A stretch of 64,000 bases of DNA from Conus ventricosus (Eukaryota > Mollusca > Gastropoda > Neogastropoda > Conidae): contig CM031604.1 in NCBI GenBank assembly GCA_018398815.1, positions 61,420,638 through 61,484,637 on the forward strand. The letters are read 5' to 3'. Both the position numbers and the translations under genes were made by a program. This document shows positions 12,988 to 27,020 of the stretch, piece by piece. Numbering within the stretch: the first letter of the stretch is position 1; every line of letters starts with the position of its first letter. The notes beneath the pieces are model-generated. The model was given only the letters and a program-made list of their open reading frames with translations, did not search any database and was not told the origin of the DNA.

Positions 12988-13062
12988 ATTATCCGCATCA
13001 AACTCCAGAGCATGTGGACAGCGTTTGGGGCCTGACCAAAATGGGGCGCCTGAAGAAGTCAT
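12988..13062 (-). CDS. UBA1: UBA1 exon: [16 protein letters not shown] block
   Basis: A 25-codon exon, phase 0, reading [20 protein letters not shown] then FDADN. This E1 signature lies at the end of the second catalytic cysteine half-domain. The acceptor is ttgcag and the donor GTAAGT. The first codon is ATG where most E1s have Leu, an ordinary substitution rather than a start. Confidence 0.95.
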
Positions 13063-13109
13063 CTGCAAATACACAAGTCACAAATATTCTATCCATACCT
13101 TTTTTTTTT

Positions 13110-13170
13110 CAAATAGGTTTAGGTTTCATCATTATAGCCTAGCTGACCTCAAAGAGCCTTTTCAAGGTTG
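13110..13170 (-). mobile_element. Diverged LINE 3'-tail fragment
   Basis: CATTATAGCCTAGCTGACCT followed by CAAAGAGCC resembles the LINE tail module at 10134 and 41511 but is more diverged. It lies just upstream of a SINE. Confidence 0.4.
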
Positions 13171-13227
13171 TCCGAACTCGCACACACAAAAAAGGTCACA
13201 TTACAGAACAAGTCAGATCATCACAAG

Positions 13228-13633
13228 GGGGCCGGATAGCTCAGTTGGTAGAGCGCCGGACACGTGATCCTGGGGTTGCGGGTTCGAATTTCGGTATAGG
13301 GGGATTTTTCCCTCGGAGTTAACATTGGTTCTGACTCCATTCCCCATATAGTCCTTCGAATGAGACTATAAACCGAGGTTCCGTGTGTGAACGCACACAT
13401 AACATCTTGCACACACGTAAAATCCCATCACCAACTTTCGGAAGAGAAGGCCAGTTTGGCCGTTGGTATGGATGACATGTGACACATAGCATGCACCTTC
13501 CCCGAAGATGGAGTATGGCTGCCTTAATGGCGGGATAAAAAAAGGGTCATACACACAAAAGTCCACTGCCTGGCTATACAGGGAGTGTCCGTAGGAGTAT
13601 CAGCCTGCGTACGCAGAAAGAAAAAAAAAAAAA
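13228..13633 (+). mobile_element. tRNA-derived SINE with target-site duplication
   Basis: The 5' head has an A box (TAGCTCAGTTGGTAGAGCG) and a B box (GGGTTCGAATTTC), followed by about 270 bp of body and an A tail. AGATCATCACAAG (13215-13227) is repeated as AGATCATCACTAAG (13634-13647). The head cannot fold a proper acceptor stem, so it is a SINE and not a tRNA gene. The body contains CGAAGATGGAGTATGGCTGC at about 13503, shared with the SINE at 41587-41891. Confidence 0.85.
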
Positions 13634-13647
13634 AGATCATCACTAAG

Positions 13648-15315
13648 AAAAAAAAAACAGTTCAGAAAATGGGACGACACACAGTTATAACAGTAACTAA
13701 ACTATTGACATCTTGAGGTGTACATTATCAGGCTGTGCTGAGAATACCATGAATTTCCCTAGGTATATTTATACATACAAATTAAATGTTTAAACAACCA
13801 AGATCGTTATGTCACAAAAATACATTAGAAAGTTGTATGGTCAGACACTGCAGAATAGACAGTGTCCACTCTGGACAGTGCATACAATTTTCACACTAAT
13901 TGCCAGAGAACAAAAATTCTCACATGCTGGCAACTTATCAGAAAAGTTTCCAGAACAAAGACAGGACAATGGCCCACAAAGGCAGAAAAACAGTAGAAAA
14001 CAGAAAAAAAGACAAAAATAGACAACAAAGAAAGACAAAAATAAACAAAGAAAGACACAAATAGACACAAAGAAAGACAAAGAAAAAAAGCAAGCCATTA
14101 GAAAAAAAAGGCAGAATAAACAAGAAAACACAGAAAAGAAGTACAGCAAGAATTCAGTAAAAAAAAGGTGACTAGAATTAAGTTACATACTGAAAAAAAT
14201 AATAATCAAATAGCTACCAAGGTCCTAAAAGTGTAGCATTTTGACATTCTAAGAGTAACATTCTACATTTAAGCATGGCACTTGCATGGAATATCAGATG
14301 TCAGACACAACAGCACTTTCAGTCGCATTTTGCTTCTCACACAACGTGGTGGCAAATCAAAAATATATCTCACTCATAATCACATGGTTTTGATCCGACC
14401 CACAACAAAATACCCAAATCGCCAACAATTGCACCCACTGATATGGCATCAACATTGCTGTTGTCTTCAGGAATTTCTCTTCAGCTGTTCCTTTCTCTCA
14501 CTACTGAATTTAGCCATTTTTCAATAACAGTATAAACATCTACATTATTTCAGTTCCATTTAAGCTGCTGTTAGGGCCCTAAAGAGGTGTTTGTCTTTCG
14601 TTTCTTTTGGCGTAGCATTTGATCACAAAGTGTAGCAGCACAGCTCTGTCAATGAAATCATAGCATGCTACACCAAAAGCGTCATACTCGGCAGCTCTGT
14701 GACATGAAGATGGCTCTTACCATCCCCTTAATTGTTCTTTTCCCCATTTGTTTTTTCTTCAAAGGGCCAACGAGCGCAGCACAATTGTGAATTCCCTAAA
14801 TACTAAGAAGTTGTATCTGTCCACTCATCCATTCACCATTTTCCACAGTGTAAAATTGTTGCTGTCAAAAAGTGAAATGGGTTATGTCAGGCTTTTTCCA
14901 GACAACATTCAGAGCAATCCTCTGATCTGAAACTGGTCTGGCATCCTCCCCTAAGCTTACAGATTTTCCACCAAAGTTCGTGACCTTAGAAGGCATACCC
15001 TTAGAACTAGCCCGAACTGGAGGAGAAAAGAGAATCAGAAAATCAAGAGATTGAAAACAAAGCCTAGCACACGACAGAAAACACAACCCTGGTTGGGGGA
15101 AAGGGAAAGAAAGTTTTTGATTGGTTGCGTAGTTTGATCTGGAATTGGTTGCAGCCCATTCCCAACTTACAAAGGAGAAAAATTTTCCCGTCTCCAGAGT
15201 GGCTTCACCTCCAAGGGTTTCCCACTGTGACCACAATCATCTTTGGGGTTGCTCTGATATACCACATTATCCCTGCGCTGTAACAAGTAACAATTGCTTA
15301 AGGTTTTGTAGGACA
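13648..15315. other. UBA1 intron, expected exon not seen
   Basis: It holds an A-rich imperfect GACAAAAATA-type repeat (13990-14110). The roughly 47-codon UBA1 exon that should lie between 16962 and 13062 was searched for here by eye and not found. Confidence 0.5.
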
Positions 15316-16471
15316 CAGTGATGTAGATTTCCATGGGTTTCCCCGGGTTCTTTGCCGAAAAAAAATGTAAAAGCCCGATCGGCTCGACCCCCATCCGGTC
15401 AAATGCCCGATCCAATAAAAGCAAAGGGGGTGCATGTCTATCTTTTTTCGCGAGGCGCGAAAATTTTACGCCGTTTTTTTGTGGGGGCGGGCGAAAACGA
15501 GTCGTTGAAAGGCGGCCCAAGCGCATCGCGTGTTCGGGAAATTTGCACGCTTGAGGTGACGCACCGAGAAGCGCGAGCGAAGGCGAGAGGAGCACAGACT
15601 TAGAACCAAGAGCGAGTAACTTTTGTAAATTTTCCGGCCTGCGCACGTTTTTTTTCCCTTACATCCGACGTGGGAAAAAACGTGTGCATCACACCATCAG
15701 TCTTATCATGCCACCAAAAAAGACTCAAAAAGTGAAAAAAAATCAGGTCTTGACCCTTTGGGGAAGGAAGTTTTAGTAAAATGGGAAAGGGAAAGGGTGG
15801 TTGGAATCCCAAAAATTTCCACTCCTCTTGTGATCCCGAAGCTACAAGAGAAAATGGAAAAAGCAAATCTTTCTGTAAAGGGACAGCTTTATCCCAAAGG
15901 GGCAGCACTGCTTCTTTGGGAAAGATTCAGTTTCAAAGGCGATTTCCCAATCTGTGAAGCTGGGCCCGATATGCCCTTTTTCTACCCGTGCACATGGGTG
16001 ATGTGGAAAAAGGCTTCAGCCACAGAATTTTGGGGTGAGCAAGGGAACGGGGTGTCTCAAAAGGGCCCAAAAAGGAAAGGGGAAAAGTCATACTGCACCC
16101 ATTGTCAGCAGTGGGGGCCGGGGAAGTTTTTTGCAACAATGATGCTGAAGGTAATTTTTTGTCGTTTGCAGCTCGCAACAATGAACATTAACATTTAGTC
16201 ATGAACATTTCCATTTATTTTACAACTTTCACTAAGCTTTGCCCCGATTCTAGTCATCAACATAATTGTGTTGATTTGTTTTTGTATTTTTTAATACTTT
16301 TCTCCAGTTCTAGTCGGCGGACCTTGAGTTAATAAAATACATTTATCACAATGAATCCTGTTACGAGTCTGGTGTCCTATTATTTTGGTTACTCCAGGAC
16401 ACTGTGTCCTATTGACATTTAATCTCTAGGACACAGTGTCCTATAGGGCGATTAAAAAATCTACATCACTG
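15316..16471 (+). mobile_element. Unclassified TIR DNA transposon, 1.16 kb
   Basis: Inverted ends CAGTGATGTAGATTT at 15316 and 16471. A 146-codon open frame (15758-16198) and a MPPKKTQKVKKNQVLTLWGR start at 15709 lie inside, in different frames, with CTHC near the end. Near the right end two copies of a GGACACAGTGTCC-type palindrome occur (16398-16443). The superfamily was not determined; hAT is possible. Confidence 0.5.
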
Positions 16472-16961
16472 GAGACATGAGAAATTACAGAAGTATACAC
16501 TATATCTGTAGTTATTTTCCGTTTACAAAATTAACACCGAAATAATCCGGAGAATGAAACTATATAATACTGTTCATTTAACACGCTCCCTGTTGAGGGA
16601 CAATTCAAAGTAGTTTTGAACACTGCAATATCAAGTAGTCAAGTCAAACAGGTCATTAAAATCTAGGACAACTGGGAGCCATCAACAACTTCCAACTTTT
16701 CTGAGGTTTTTTCGCCTGGATTTTCTCCACATCTCAACTTGGAATACAGACTGACTCTTTTGTTTTCCCAACCCAAAAACAGATGTGATCAGTCTTGTAC
16801 AGTGCTACTCGCCACAAAAACAAACAAAAAAACAGTGAACAAGTTTAACATATCCAATGAAGGAATGAAAAGTTTTGGAATGCACTTTGTCTCGTTCTCT
16901 CACTATGGTCTAAGCCATTCTTCATTGTGCAGAATGTCAAATGCTGCAAAAATAAACATAC

Positions 16962-17075
16962 CGGTTGAGATCCTTGCTGCTTCAGGGTGCGTTCCAAGAA
17001 CTTGGGGTCGGTCAGATACTGGGATGCGTTGCCTGAAGTCTGGGCAAACTTGTCTTCAAACTCTTCACGGGCCCA
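16962..17075 (-). CDS. UBA1: UBA1 exon, second catalytic cysteine half-domain
   Basis: A 38-codon exon reading [20 protein letters not shown] then [18 protein letters not shown]. It follows the catalytic exon in phase 0. The acceptor is gattcag and the donor GTATGT. No indel. The next expected exon was not found (see findings). Confidence 0.95.
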
Positions 17076-17259
17076 CTGAATCAAACAATCCTTTCTCAAT
17101 GTTCGAATACTGTAAACTGACCCTGCCTGATCCATTTTTCAGTTTGTACAATTGATCTACGTCCATTGTGTGCCTCCTTAATGATCCTTGATCTTTCAAA
17201 TTCTGGCATTTATCTTTTCCCACTTAGGTGCTAATCCATTCCTTCCGAAGCCTTTCTAA

Positions 17260-18581
17260 CCCTCTGCCTACCGCATGACTTTGTGCTACATGACTATGAG
17301 AATACCTTGCCAAGTGAGGTAACTCTGCAACACATACACACTTGCCCTAAAGAAACCTCAATTAAAAAAATTTGCTTTTACCTCATCTATTCTAGAAAGT
17401 AAATGAAAAAAATTCAAAGACATCACTCCATCAAAACAGCCATTTTTTGCCATATATAGTGAACTGGTAAATGAGGATAAAAAAAAACGAACAGACTAAC
17501 TCTACTTCAGTGTTCCCTAAATTCACTGTACCCACAGAATGCATGGATTGGGAGCACAAAGTGATTTTCCAAGTCTAAACAAAGTACTGAAACCTTCAGG
17601 AACAAAATAAAGTCATTCTATATGGTCTACACACTAACTCATCTACTTTTGTTGCGAAGGGAAAAAAAAGACCCAACTGAAGGCATCACATACAAGAAGA
17701 TTTGTCTTCTAACTACTGAGGGGAAAAAAACAAACAAGAACAGATTACTAAATATTGGTCTTGAAATTGTGACCGAATTCAGCAAAAATTTGCTTTTGCA
17801 CAAGTGCACTAAGCAATCAAACCCCCCTCCCTGACACACACACTGTGGTGATGATGTACCTCTTGTCCGTCTCCTCTTTGATTTTGATAAACAAGTCAGT
17901 TTTTAATTTAGGCCAGAGTTTATGCTCATCCTTTTCTGCTTGCTTTTGTGCAGCAAATAACTTTGTTTCTCGCTAAAAGTCTGCCAAAATTCCTCTGAAA
18001 TCAAAAGGAAAAAAAGGTGACACTCCCACAGGCAAATCATGGGACACACCACTGACTGACCCAGTTTCCTGGCAGTCAAAACAAGCGAAACTTTGGGGGG
18101 GGGGGGCTTCACTTCTTGTAGCCCTCTACTCCAGTCAACAATTAAAGATCTCAAGCAACTTTTGTTTTCAATTTTCTTTTTGGGGGGGCTGGGCCCTGCA
18201 GCAATGGGCAATTCGAATCGTCATTATCATCGCCTCGATCATTGTCGATTCCATCCTCAACATCAGTCAGCATTCAATCTTTATTTATAACTAGGTCAGA
18301 TCGACGTCCGAATCATCGCTTCAAATCTTCTTCAAGAGTGTAGCCTCAAATACGCTCTCTCATCACTATCACATCAGAAATGAATTCTATATGTTGCATA
18401 GTTACTTGATCTGCCATTTTCCTGAAAATCTTAGCGAAAAAAAGCCAAACATTGCGTTCTGGAATATGCGATGGGAAAGTAAAAGTCATTGACCTAGTAT
18501 TCAGCAGTCGATCTCGGTCGATCCGGTATTCAGATAGAGGAAATCTCGCAGTCAATCTAAGTCAATGCGGTAGGCACAGGG
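17260..18581 (-). mobile_element. piggyBac-like element, family A, copy 2
   Basis: The ends CCCTCTGCCTACCGCATGAC (17260) and, reversed from 18581, CCCTGTGCCTACCGCATTGA are flanked by CTAA (17256-17259, decayed) and TTAA (18582-18585). Minus-strand fragments FRKMADQVTMQ (about 18415), GPSPPKKKIENK and EEFWQTF match the transposase N-terminus of copy 3. The catalytic core is missing. Confidence 0.8.
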
Positions 18582-18585
18582 TTAA

Positions 18586-19486
18586 TCTTTCGTTTACACA
18601 TTTGACCAATGTTAAATTCCATGCCCCTTAAGCTCCTCACTTATTCATCTACCCCCATCCCCACTCCCTCATCATATCAACATAGCTCCCCCCCCTCCTC
18701 CACACCCCTCCCCCGACCCAACTTATTTTCCATGCCCCCTGCTGTGCTATTGCTGCCATACCTATCATTCCAGCATCCTTCCACCGAGTGCTGGCAGTCC
18801 ACAAGAAATTATCAGCATTACATCGTCATGAGGCAACCCGCCAAGGAGATGCCACATTGTTGCCAAAGCTACTTGTAACATGGAATCAAACTGAACATTC
18901 TTTTGCCTTGGAATTGGTTTTTAACGCATCAGACCAATCATGCACTAGGAAACACGAACGACTGGCCCAAGGAATCTATATGCAAAGCCACAAAAATCAG
19001 ATCTCTGAAAGGACAGCCCTAAAAAAAAAATTAAAAGGTTAAAAGTATTACTTTTTCAGTCCTTTGTAAATTGCATGACAATCCTGTTCACCCCCACCCA
19101 ATCTCCCCCGCCTCAGCACTAAAACAATCACTGGCAGCAATTAGCACAGACATGCCTACCCCAAAATCTTACTATCAGGAACAGATGTTATAAAAAATCA
19201 GGAACAAATTGAAAATTTCAAAAATTTTCAGGAGCACTCAACCTTCCTTTTGTGGACACAACCGCGCGTGTGTAGGTTCACACACACACACATTCACACA
19301 CACAAACACCATAACAATTCTGCAAAACCCCTCTCTTTCAGGCAGAAAAAACAACTTACCTTTATTTACACTATGTACATTGCATGTCATGCATGGTTTT
19401 CACTGTGCAGACTTCAGAGACCTGTAGTTGGCACTCTTCAGGTCTGCATAGTCCGAGGTCTTGTATTGTTTTCGCCGCTATTTCTT
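18586..19486. other. UBA1 intron segment, nothing recognised
   Basis: Intron sequence between the piggyBac copy and a hAT fragment, with a pyrimidine-rich stretch (18640-18760) and short CA repeats (19270-19310). Confidence 0.5.
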
Positions 19487-20196
19487 TTATAATGGCTGTC
19501 CTCTTACTCCTGCACACTGAAACTTCTTTGCCACATCTGAGTCTTTAAACATCAGTTTGAACGCTTTTGTAAAAGTATCCAAAACGGTGAAAGGCAGATT
19601 CAGTTCAGCAACAAGGTCGACGAGCATAACTTCGGCACGAATCACTTCATCTTTTGATTCTGCTTTGCTGGTCGACGAACTGGTGAAAAATCCAGAAATC
19701 TTGCGAGTGTGACCACAAGATATTCTCAAAGTCCCTTGTGTTTTTTGATTCGACATGTCGACGACATCATCTTGGCCGCCATGTGCAATGGAGAACTAGT
19801 TGGCAAACCGTGCACCACCCAAAAGTTTTCCCTTTCCGTCCTTTTTGGGTAAACATGACCACCTCTCACTGTATTGTTTACGAAAGGTTTGCCGACGGCG
19901 TCTTGTTTTTTTCGCGGCTGCCGCTGGGGTCCATTTCGGGGTTTCATCATCATCTGTCTCGCCACACTCCCCTTCGCAGTCTTCATGCTAGCCATGTTTG
20001 ATAGCCCGAGCGCGCTTTGTTGAATCTCGGCTCCGTTCGGTATGTTTCGTCGACGGATATGGCAGTGTGAGCATGCGCACTGCGCTTCAATTCAAGCTCC
20101 TAACCGTCTCGGTTTGTCCCTCTGTGAAAAATTGTCCACTCGTTTGATTTCGTTTTTTTTTTTTTTTTTTTTTTTCCCGGGAAAACGCGATCCCTG
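19487..20196 (-). mobile_element. hAT fragment
   Basis: The minus frame 19756-19487 reads LVAELNLPFTVLDTFTKAFK then LMFKDSDVAKKFQCAG, the segment that follows the zinc finger in the hAT family seen at 47409-50926. A plausible right end, CAGGGATCGCGTTTTCCCGG read leftward from 20196, resembles hAT termini. The left end was not located. Confidence 0.55.
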
Positions 20197-20386
20197 ACCG
20201 TAACGTCCGAAACCAAACTCGTTTTTATGTTTTTCCGTAACAAATACGGCTATTCCGGTACGGGAGCATGTCTGTTAGCAACAAAAACTTTTCATGAAAA
20301 AGAAAACTGATTAGTCTGTAAGTTGGCATGTTCATCTGTAAATGTATTACACAGCATAAAGCCTATTCACCAGCCTTTTATGCTTA

Positions 20387-21050
<664 letters not shown>

Positions 21051-21052
21051 TA

Positions 21053-21111
<59 letters not shown>

Positions 21112-21122
21112 CAAAGACACTA

Positions 21123-21154
<32 letters not shown>
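21053..21154. repeat. TA microsatellite
   Basis: Two TA tracts (21053-21105 and 21123-21153) with a short spacer. A matching TA tract at 22139-22164 closes the element between them. Confidence 0.9.
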
Positions 21155-21155
<1 letters not shown>

Positions 21156-21600
21156 ACAAACTAATAAATTCCAAGGATAAGTACCGCACCGTTCCAGCAA
21201 CTTACAGAGCAGCTTGGTGTTGCAATGACTGCAAGAAATATTGAATTATAAACAAAGCTTGCTCTTATGTCTTAGATTGAAGAAATAGGGGGAGATACGC
21301 ATTCATATCTGCAGTGGTAGATAATTCCGCCTAACTAACAGTATGTGCTTGCTGAAGGCTCATTTTGAGAAGCATTTATTTTATTTTCCCCATTCACCCA
21401 CTCAAGCACATACTGTTAGTTAGGCGGAATTATCTACCACTGCAGATATGAATGCGTATCTCCCCCTATTTCTTCAATCTAAGACATAAGAGCAAGCTTT
21501 GTTTATAATTCAATATTTCTTGCAGTCATTGCAACACCAAGCTGCTCTGTAAGTTGCTGGAACGGTGCGGTACTTATCCTTGGAATTTATTAGTTTGTTT
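21156..21600. repeat. Long inverted repeat, ~195-bp arms, ~51-bp loop
   Basis: Left arm CTAATAAATTCCAAGG through AACAGTATGTGCTTG; the right arm is its reverse complement with very few differences. A transcript could fold into one long hairpin. An assembly artefact (palindromic read) should be considered, but the third, directly repeated partial copy argues for a biological origin. Confidence 0.9.
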
Positions 21601-21862
21601 GTATTTTAGTCCCTTGCGGATTCATTCCAAGAACTTGCCTCAGCACTTGTGTCTTAGAGGATATCATTTTATATTTTTTACTTTTCACAAGAAAATGTAG
21701 TTTTTTTGCTCTTTTATGATTTTCTTTTGCTTCTTAGATGGCACCTTTGGTTGGTTTTTTGAAAACTCAACAAACATACTACGGTATTGCACACCAACCT
21801 TTTCTGGGATTGTATTCTTCTTAAAACTGAAAAGGCAGAGGAGTCAAATTACCACTTTCCGC

Positions 21863-21909
21863 GGTCACTGAGGAGAAACCACCAAGTTTCGAAATATCGG
21901 TATATGACC
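21863..21909 (+). ncRNA. Hammerhead ribozyme, type I layout, short stem III
   Basis: Stem I GGTCA (21863-21867) pairs with TGACC (21905-21909). Core CTGAGGA (21868-21874) fits CUGANGA. Stem II GAAAC (21875-21879) pairs with GTTTC (21886-21890), with a G-C closing pair next to the core. GAAA (21891-21894) follows, then a 2-bp stem III (TA/TA, loop TCGG) and the cleavage triplet ending TA at 21903-21904. All conserved core nucleotides are present. Very short stem III is typical of hammerheads in small animal retroelements. Confidence 0.75.
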
Positions 21910-22165
21910 AGGAGTTATATGTTAGTGAGTTTCCCTCCCTATTGGAGGATGTCTCACCCTTGGAAAATATAAGCTTGCTGAAGGCTCATTTTGAGAAGCA
22001 TTTATTTTATTTTCCCCATTCACCCACTCAAGCACATACTGTTAGTTAGGCGGAATTATCTACCACTGCAGATATGAATGCGTATCTCCCCCTATTTCTT
22101 CAATCTAAGACATAAGAGCAAGCTTTGTTTATAATTCAATATATATATATATATATATATATATC

Positions 22166-24228
<2,063 letters not shown>

Positions 24229-24394
24229 GGGCGTCCACATTGTCCAGTGCGTTTGTCACACCATCTAAGGCTTCAAAGAAATTCATCCGTGAAGACATTT
24301 TCTGTTTCTTGACCCACACGATTCCTCTCTGGCCTTACCTTTATTGTGGATTCATGACCTTGACTGCTTCAGCTGCTGTGCTTGACTTTGGCTT
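24229..24394 (-). CDS. UBA1: UBA1 exon, about residues 528-583, with -1 and +1 indels
   Basis: It reads KPKSSTAAEAVKVMNPQ, hits a TAA, then continues in the next frame (RPERNRVGQETENVFTDEF), then returns to frame with EALDGVTNALDNVDA. An A is missing in CAATAAAGG and a T is extra in GAATTTCTTTG, so the total of 166 nt is correct. The acceptor is tttcag and the donor GTAAGT. If real, the stop would end the protein before the catalytic cysteine. Confidence 0.92.
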
Positions 24395-26034
24395 CTGAAA
24401 CAGGATTCAATCAGGTTTCTGGTAAAAAGGATAAACATGAAAAACTGCCCCCTCATTTAAAACTTAAGTCTTCATTCAGGATGCTGGCATTTCCAAGTCT
24501 GACATAAACACTCCTGTTGAACCCTAGACAGAAGTCAGAAAGTTTTAATACAAAGTTCCCAAAAAACTCTTAAAAACAAACTGGGAGGAATAGGTCAAGG
24601 AGGTGGGTGGAAGGGGGGTGAGGTTAGGGGGGAGCGAACAAACCAAGATTCACAAGATTTCTTGTTCTTTCAAAAAAAAACCATCTGTTCCACATGGTTC
24701 AAAGCACTACAAATTTACCATCATGCACGTTCATGTGCATCAAGCGCATTTCCTTATGCTAAAATCTAGACACAAAATACTGAACATCATATCTGCATAC
24801 TTCGATGAAAAAATACATTACAATCACATTACAAAAAAAAACAAGACAAAGCCATTTATTGAAATTAATAACTTTTTAAAATGTTAGTTTTATAGCTGTA
24901 GTATCTTTTTTCAAATTTATGTAGTACAGACTCTACAGAAGTATTGTTTCTGCATGACCAAGTCTCAAAAAATCATTGCATCACTTTTTATTTACCAATT
25001 TGCCTCTAAGGTTTTTAAACATCTTTTCTCTCCTTGCTTACATTTTAAATTTGCGTTTGCTGCCTAGAGCTGTCATCTTCTTGCTTAAAACTTATTCCCG
25101 TCGAAAAATAAACCCAACAACACGCCCCTAAAAAAAGGATAGATGCTCCCCTTGCAGCAGTTTGGCTTGGTGAAAAAAAACGCACTCCTCATAAATTTTC
25201 TTGCAGACAATAAAATTTGTTTGAGAAAAAACTATTACAAACTAAATAAATAGCATATATACTGTGACGTGGAAACACTCTTGAACTACAATCATATTCC
25301 TGGGTTCTAATGACAGACCACCAATCTTGTCAAGCTGTGATGACAAAGCTTTCAAAAAGCGTTTTCAAATCAAACAGCTGAAACAACTGCCCCAGAATGA
25401 GAGGTTTTACCAAATGAAAAAAGAGGAGTCAATAAATGTAAATATATATTCTCTCACACCACACACACGAAAAAAGAAACACAGGAGGATTTTCCCGCAT
25501 CAGTTTTCCTTACACTTAAAATAAAGGCTCCTTGCATCCTTCTGGTGACAAATCTGACGGTCCTTTGGTAAAATTTGGGAGACCCTCCCATTAACATATA
25601 AATTTAAAGAAATTCTTAATTACACAATACTACATCAACACACCTGTCCATTCTGCTGTACACCATCCAGAAACACAGCACACAAGTATCAATGTACACA
25701 TTTACTAAGCTGCTTTCAAACCAAGAGCATCAAAACCAACAAAAATTGGTTAAATCCTATTTCAGAACACACACCCCAACCTCATTTTTTCTTCATAGTA
25801 ATTATTCTCAATTTGATGGAGACTTTAAAAAAAAAGGTAGGAAAAAGAGGGGTGGAGGGGATGGGGAAACTCTAAAATGACGACTCATCTGCAATAAACT
25901 TTATAGTCTTTTTTTTTTTTTGCATGCAACTTGTTTTCAGTTATTTTGCTCACAAACATACAGGACCAAAAACAATCCTTGCTTCATGCTCATTTTTCTG
26001 CATGCAAGCTTAAAAAACAAACCAAACAACCAAC
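24395..26034. other. UBA1 intron, nothing recognised
   Basis: AT-rich 1.6-kb intron without recognisable repeats or genes. Confidence 0.55.
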
Positions 26035-26270
26035 CTCCACATCCCAGCGGCGGAACAGGAACTGCCTGTTGAGGTTGGACCTTTCAATGCGATCCATGTC
26101 AGTGACATGGACGACGCCCTTGGGCCGCAGCCGAGGCCCATCATGGCCCAGTTCTTCAGCATTTCACAGCCAATGGCCCCTGCGCCCACCAAAAAGTACT
26201 TGAGGTTCCCAAGCTTTTCTTGGAAGTCTGCCCCAAAGACGGCAATCTGGCCATCGTATCGATTGTTGCG
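26035..26270 (-). CDS. UBA1: UBA1 exon: active adenylation domain, about residues 449-527, 1-nt deletion
   Basis: It contains [13 protein letters not shown], the nucleotide-binding [17 protein letters not shown], and [20 protein letters not shown]. These are the ATP-binding glycine loop and the [12 protein letters not shown] residues that activate ubiquitin. The frame breaks after GLGCG: a C run is one base short (GGCCCAAGG) near 26123, giving 236 instead of 237 nt. The acceptor is ttgcag and the donor GTTGGT, slightly unusual. Confidence 0.94.
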
Positions 26271-26710
26271 CTGCAACAAAACAACTTTTATTAAGAGTTT
26301 CATCAACACCATTTTTCTTTTTCTGGTATGGTAATTAATAAATGTAACTCTCTGCCCTCTGAAGAAATTCAGTTTTTCTTAGCAGCATTTATGTTCCACA
26401 TGCACATTTTATGACAAAACCCATTTTGTTCTGCTCAAGCAGCTTTTGTTGATTGCTTTTTCTCCCCTTTGGGAGGGGAAGAGGGGGGTAAAAAATCTGA
26501 ATATCCAGCTGGAACACTGCATTTTTCAACTGCTCCATTTAATACAATCTGGTATGTTTAAGTATTAGTAGGGAGTAGGGAGGAAGAGTGCTTTATTAAT
26601 AAAGGCAGTCTGGAATGTTTACCCAAGAGGGAAAAGTGTGCTGAGTGGACTGACTGACCTTAACAGTAATATCTAATTAAACTGCGACATTTGATTTACC
26701 TAAATTGAAC

Positions 26711-26990
26711 AGACTGGAAAAGAACATTTTAATCGCTTCAGTTTTTAGGTTAACTGGGAAGTAGAGAAACCTTAGATTCATGTCACTATCACTGCAGTGC
26801 AGAAGACTGGAAAAGAACATTCTAATCGCTTCAGTTTTTAGGTTAACAGGGAAGTAGAGAAACCTTAGATTCGTGTCACTATCACTGCAGTGCAGAAGAC
26901 TGGAAAAGAACATTCTAATCGCTTCAGTTTTTAGGTTAACAGGGAAGTAGAGAAACCTTAGATTCGTGTCACTATCACTGCAGTGCAGAA
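26711..26990. repeat. 93-bp tandem repeat, three copies
   Basis: Units start AGACTGGAAAAGAACATT at 26711, 26804 and 26897. Copies 2 and 3 are almost identical, so the expansion is recent. 93 is a multiple of 3, so the minus frame stays open (26677-26913) with no known domain. It ends about 30 bp before the DIRS-type element. Confidence 0.9.
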
Positions 26991-27020
26991 CACAGCAGTA
27001 AGACAGAAGAAAAAAGTATG

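Larger units (their letters stand above)
21156..22142 (+). mobile_element. Fold-back retroelement with hammerhead ribozyme (Penelope-like or retrozyme-like)
   Basis: A near-perfect inverted repeat has arms of about 195 bp (21156-21351 and 21403-21600). The loop and right arm recur directly at 21973-22142. A hammerhead ribozyme (21863-21909) lies just before that third copy. Both outer edges are TA microsatellite. Hammerheads and rearranged or inverted terminal copies are known from Penelope-like elements; no reverse transcriptase is present. The class assignment is inferred. Confidence 0.65.

Noticed and set aside
13228..13303. tRNA gene with A and B boxes
   Set aside because: The 5' strand GCCGGAT has no complement at the expected 3' acceptor position, and the unit continues into a SINE body with A tail and target duplication.
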